NCBI GenBank assembly: GCA_020722245.1
Contig: DYLE01000046.1
Location: 1 to 13,829 of the forward strand
Direction: 5' to 3'
DNA from: Desulfonema limicola
Lineage (GTDB): Bacteria; Desulfobacterota; Desulfobacteria; Desulfobacterales; Desulfosalsimonadaceae
DNA: 13,829 bases
Shown here: positions 12,838 to 13,829 of the stretch, piece by piece
Layout: the number at the start of each line of letters is the position of its first letter
How positions within the stretch are numbered: the stretch's first letter is position 1
Made by a program: the position numbers and the translations under genes
Notes under the pieces: model-generated
The model's input: only the letters and a program-made list of their open reading frames with translations
What the model was told of the DNA's origin: nothing
The model's database searches: none

Positions 12838-13829
12838 AATCGAATCCGAGGCCGCTCCTGTGGATCCGTGCTCCAAAAGAGAGGAAATAGAACCTGGGAT
12901 TTCCGGCTGCTGGCGAAAGAACACCTCCTGCATCGAGGCGGTGGAGCTCGCCAACCTGCTGCGGGCGTTGCGAAAGGTCGCGGGTCACCTGGGGGAGAAC
13001 ACCGGCCGGATCGAATACGCCGGCATGTCCAAAGCAAACGGACCAGCCATCCTGATTGAGCCGGAAATGGTGATGGGGAGCTATCCTGTGGCCTCTGCAA
13101 AGGTGGATTTTCTGGTGGGGCTTGTGGTTCATGAGGCGCTCTACAACATCGAGTGGTCCGCGCATGTCTGGAAGATTCTGGAACCTCAAATGGACCGGAT
13201 GTCTCCCATAAACCGGGTCAAGTTCCAGAAGATCGTGAAAACCGGGGAGGATATCTATCTGGACCAGCGGGCGGACCAGAGCGTTTTCGGTCTGTATACC
13301 CGGATCGCTCAGGGCGAGTTCTTGGAAAAATATAGGAATTGGCTCAAAATCGGCAGGGCTACGGTGGATGAGCTGATTTATCACTGGTGGAGGGGCCTGC
13401 GCCATCCTTTTCCCGGGCCGCTGCCTTCCCAATACCAGCCCGCCCTATTGACGTTATACGATCTGACCTCCGCCTTAAACGCCCTGCACGCCGAAAAAGA
13501 TGGGGTGGTGAGCCGATGCGAAAAGCGAGCCAGGCTTTATATCGACGCCTGGAAAACCCTTGAAAGGAAGGTGGAGGGCCTTCCGGTCTGCGACAGGCAG
13601 CTGGTCTGGTTTCCCGGATCCGCTGGTTCTGATGATGAAACAGAAGGCAACGGCAAAAGCCGAGTCCGGCGGCCCAGCCCCATGCCTTTGCAACTGGCCC
13701 GGGAGATCGAGGAGCGGCTGGCCGCAGACACCGCGGATCTCACCCCGCTGATTCGATCCGTGGCCGGTTATGAGGACGAGAGTGTGGTTCCCATGTCCAG
13801 GTGGGATTTCAACATCCCCTCCCATCCGG
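12812..13829 (+). CDS. Partner protein of the MoxR ATPase, 5' part only
   Basis: An uninterrupted frame of 339 codons from ATG 12812 runs off the window, so the product is partial. It overlaps the MoxR gene, the standard arrangement for MoxR ATPases and their VWA-domain partners; a VWA domain with its metal-binding DxSxS motif would be expected beyond the edge and is not seen here. The N-terminal domain includes LVGLVVHEALYNIEWSAHVW with His107, Glu108 and His118, which looks like a degenerate version of the HExxH metallopeptidase-like motif found in some VWA-linked proteins. The segment 270-310 is polar and likely a linker. Upstream in-frame ATG 12779 is possible but less likely. The function is inferred from the neighbour only: assembly or reactivation of the glycyl radical enzyme. 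Confidence 0.72.
   Translation, partial: MREPINSIRIESEAAPVDPCSKREEIEPGISGCWRKNTSCIEAVELANLLRALRKVAGHLGENTGRIEYAGMSKANGPAILIEPEMVMGSYPVASAKVDFLVGLVVHEALYNIEWSAHVWKILEPQMDRMSPINRVKFQKIVKTGEDIYLDQRADQSVFGLYTRIAQGEFLEKYRNWLKIGRATVDELIYHWWRGLRHPFPGPLPSQYQPALLTLYDLTSALNALHAEKDGVVSRCEKRARLYIDAWKTLERKVEGLPVCDRQLVWFPGSAGSDDETEGNGKSRVRRPSPMPLQLAREIEERLAADTADLTPLIRSVAGYEDESVVPMSRWDFNIPSHP

Overview
The window looks like chromosomal DNA of a strictly anaerobic bacterium, most likely a sulfate-reducing member of the Desulfobacterota (old Deltaproteobacteria). This is inferred from gene content: an oxygen-sensitive glycyl radical enzyme of the fumarate-adding type with its activase and small Cys-rich subunits, an adenosylcobalamin-dependent mutase, a sigma-54 promoter and a probable selenocysteine codon. 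No rRNA, tRNA or housekeeping gene is present to fix the taxonomy.

Layout. Positions 1-504 are an AT-rich non-coding stretch with several small dyads and one perfect 13-bp inverted repeat. Positions 505-1148 hold a VapBC-type toxin-antitoxin pair (ribbon-helix-helix antitoxin, PIN-domain toxin) with its own promoter and a palindrome at the start site. A PflX-like radical SAM gene (1162-2184) lies on the minus strand, tail-to-tail with the toxin. The spacer 2185-2464 carries a dyad that could be an activator site and a well-formed -24/-12 (sigma-54) promoter firing rightward.

From 2465 to the right edge every gene is on the plus strand with short gaps, apparently one long operon. In order: B12-binding small subunit and catalytic large subunit of a methylmalonyl-CoA-mutase-type enzyme; the MeaB/ArgK GTPase that protects and loads such mutases; an MmgE/PrpD-family protein; glycyl radical activase (D); small Cys4 subunit (C); catalytic glycyl radical subunit (A, Cys474, Gly811); small Cys4 subunit (B); an 80-aa CxxC protein; a 116-codon zinc-ribbon gene interrupted by an in-frame TGA with a perfect 10-bp hairpin just after it; a MoxR-type AAA+ ATPase of the BssE kind; and the start of a long partner protein cut by the window edge.

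Working together (inference): the D-C-A-B block resembles alkylsuccinate synthase (Ass/Mas), which adds an alkane carbon to fumarate. The mutase plus MeaB fits the next known steps, in which the alkylsuccinyl-CoA skeleton is rearranged to a branched malonyl-CoA before decarboxylation and beta-oxidation. No CoA ligase, decarboxylase or regulator gene is inside the window. The MoxR protein and its partner probably assemble or maintain the synthase. The most novel item is the TGA-interrupted zinc-ribbon gene, which I read as a candidate undescribed selenoprotein tied to a fumarate-adding enzyme.
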